DNA from: Synergistaceae bacterium
Lineage (GTDB): Bacteria; Synergistota; Synergistia; Synergistales; Aminobacteriaceae
NCBI GenBank assembly: GCA_012521675.1
Contig: JAAYLU010000027.1
Location: 1 to 60,773, forward strand
DNA length: 60,773 nt
Direction: 5' to 3'
Position 1 is the first letter of the stretch. The number at the start of each line of letters is the position of its first letter. Under the pieces are notes generated by a model. The model was not told the DNA's origin, made no database searches, and was given only the letters and a program-made list of their open reading frames with translations. Shown here piece after piece: positions 60,272 to 60,773 of this stretch. The translations under genes and the position numbers were made by a program.

Positions 60272-60773
60272 TCTTTTCCTCCCTCCCTTCCAGCCGCGCC
60301 GGCACCCGGATTGATGAGAAAGCCACGCAGCCTCCGTGTATCGTAATGATACCGCACTCCTTCAATGATGGTGAACAGATCCTTTACCTCCAACTCTCTC
60401 AGCGTCAAGTACGCCAATGGCACGTGAACACCCGCCGATCCCGACCGGAAGATCTCAGAGGCAGCGCTCCACAGGAACCGGTACAGGTCGTGCTCAAGCT
60501 CCATCTCCACCAACGATACGGCCGTCGCGTCCCCGCCCGGGGCGTCCTCCGGGAAGGCCGCTCCGTAGCGGCTCTCCCTCATCAGCGCGACCATCGACCC
60601 AGCGTCCGGCGCGAAGGCGAAGGTGGTCAGCGCCTCGAAGCCGAGCCTGTATCTAACGGGCAGGGTCATCGCCAGCGCCTCCTCCGGCGACATCCTGAAG
60701 AACCTCCTGCCTCGATAGATCCAGTAGATGTTGATCAGGTCCACCCTGACGCCGAACAGCCGCCTCACCCACC
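60259..60773 (-). CDS. atpC: V-type ATPase subunit C, N-terminus outside window
   Basis: The last 171 codons of the C subunit, which connects ring and central stalk. It has LINIYWIYRGRRFFRMSPEE near the window edge, the later LYRFLWSAASEIFRSGSAGV and the conserved ending PLAYLTLRELEVKDLFTIIE with GVRYHYDTRRLRGFLINPG. In many operons C follows E; here it stands before I. Confidence 0.88.
   Translation of the reverse strand, partial: WVRRLFGVRVDLINIYWIYRGRRFFRMSPEEALAMTLPVRYRLGFEALTTFAFAPDAGSMVALMRESRYGAAFPEDAPGGDATAVSLVEMELEHDLYRFLWSAASEIFRSGSAGVHVPLAYLTLRELEVKDLFTIIEGVRYHYDTRRLRGFLINPGAGAAGREGGKEWPS

Noticed and set aside
1-60773. tRNA, rRNA or known riboswitch genes
   Set aside because: No T-loop plus acceptor pairing, rRNA signature or known riboswitch core was seen by eye in the intergenic gaps; a covariance search would be needed to be certain.

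Overview
The window looks like a chromosomal piece of a high-GC, anaerobic, diderm bacterium that ferments amino acids. Synergistota is the best guess. The guess rests on a V-type ATPase, a two-subunit glycine cleavage P-protein, peptide, polyamine and TRAP transporters, a lipoprotein signal peptidase, a periplasmic adaptor-type exporter, and a tightly packed gene layout with many 4-base ATGA start/stop overlaps. No rRNA or tRNA gene was seen, so the phylum call is an inference from gene content.

Layout. 1-7149 (minus): two methyl-accepting chemotaxis proteins (the first cut by the window edge) flank an Hsp70-like ATPase, its membrane-protein partner, a C_GCAxxG_C_C redox protein and a small membrane protein. 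7370-11153 (plus): a TetR regulator with a perfect 9-2-9 operator on its own promoter, followed by an adaptor/permease/ATPase ABC exporter. 11288-18108 (minus): lipoate ligase, GcvT, GcvH, GcvPA, GcvPB, a terminator, then dihydrolipoyl dehydrogenase. 18328-22597: a Fur-family regulator divergent from a plus-strand operon behind a Fur-type box (DUF5320, NifX-like, two ferredoxin-ATPases, one carrying a NifX domain) and an Mrp/ApbC-like ATPase. 22604-26026: a CoA-disulfide-reductase/rhodanese fusion and a PTS EIIBC permease. 26055-27149: a decayed accessory patch (IS256 transposase remnant, rhuM fragment, orphan HigA). 27309-29885: a polysaccharide O-acylation pair in which the acyltransferase is out of frame at a C10 run. 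29974-32809: DUF3343, LarC, a secreted protein, and an RNase H with a SWIM zinc finger.

32806-38221 (minus): a dipeptide-type ABC importer whose substrate-binding protein appears to have its two halves in swapped order. 38551-45238 (plus): glycerol kinase, HPr, a TRAP transporter, a glycerophosphodiesterase and a Gfo/Idh/MocA dehydrogenase. 45392-49327 (minus): a PotDABC polyamine importer. 49489-53287 (minus): a membrane-anchored periplasmic-binding protein, an HD-GYP phosphodiesterase and LspA. 53598-60773 (minus): a V-type ATPase cluster in the unusual order C-I-K-F-E-A-B, with C cut by the window edge and no D after B.

Taken together the genes describe a cell that imports peptides, polyamines and organic acids, oxidises glycine, and uses a V-ATPase for ion energetics. 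A family of palindromic intergenic repeats built around GTCATCCCGA sits at the ends of many transcription units. The observations most worth following are the swapped-half binding protein (36545-38221), the homopolymer switch in the acyltransferase (28810-28819), the RNase H-SWIM fusion (32156-32809), the Fur-boxed ferredoxin-ATPase operon, and the Hsp70/membrane-protein pair.
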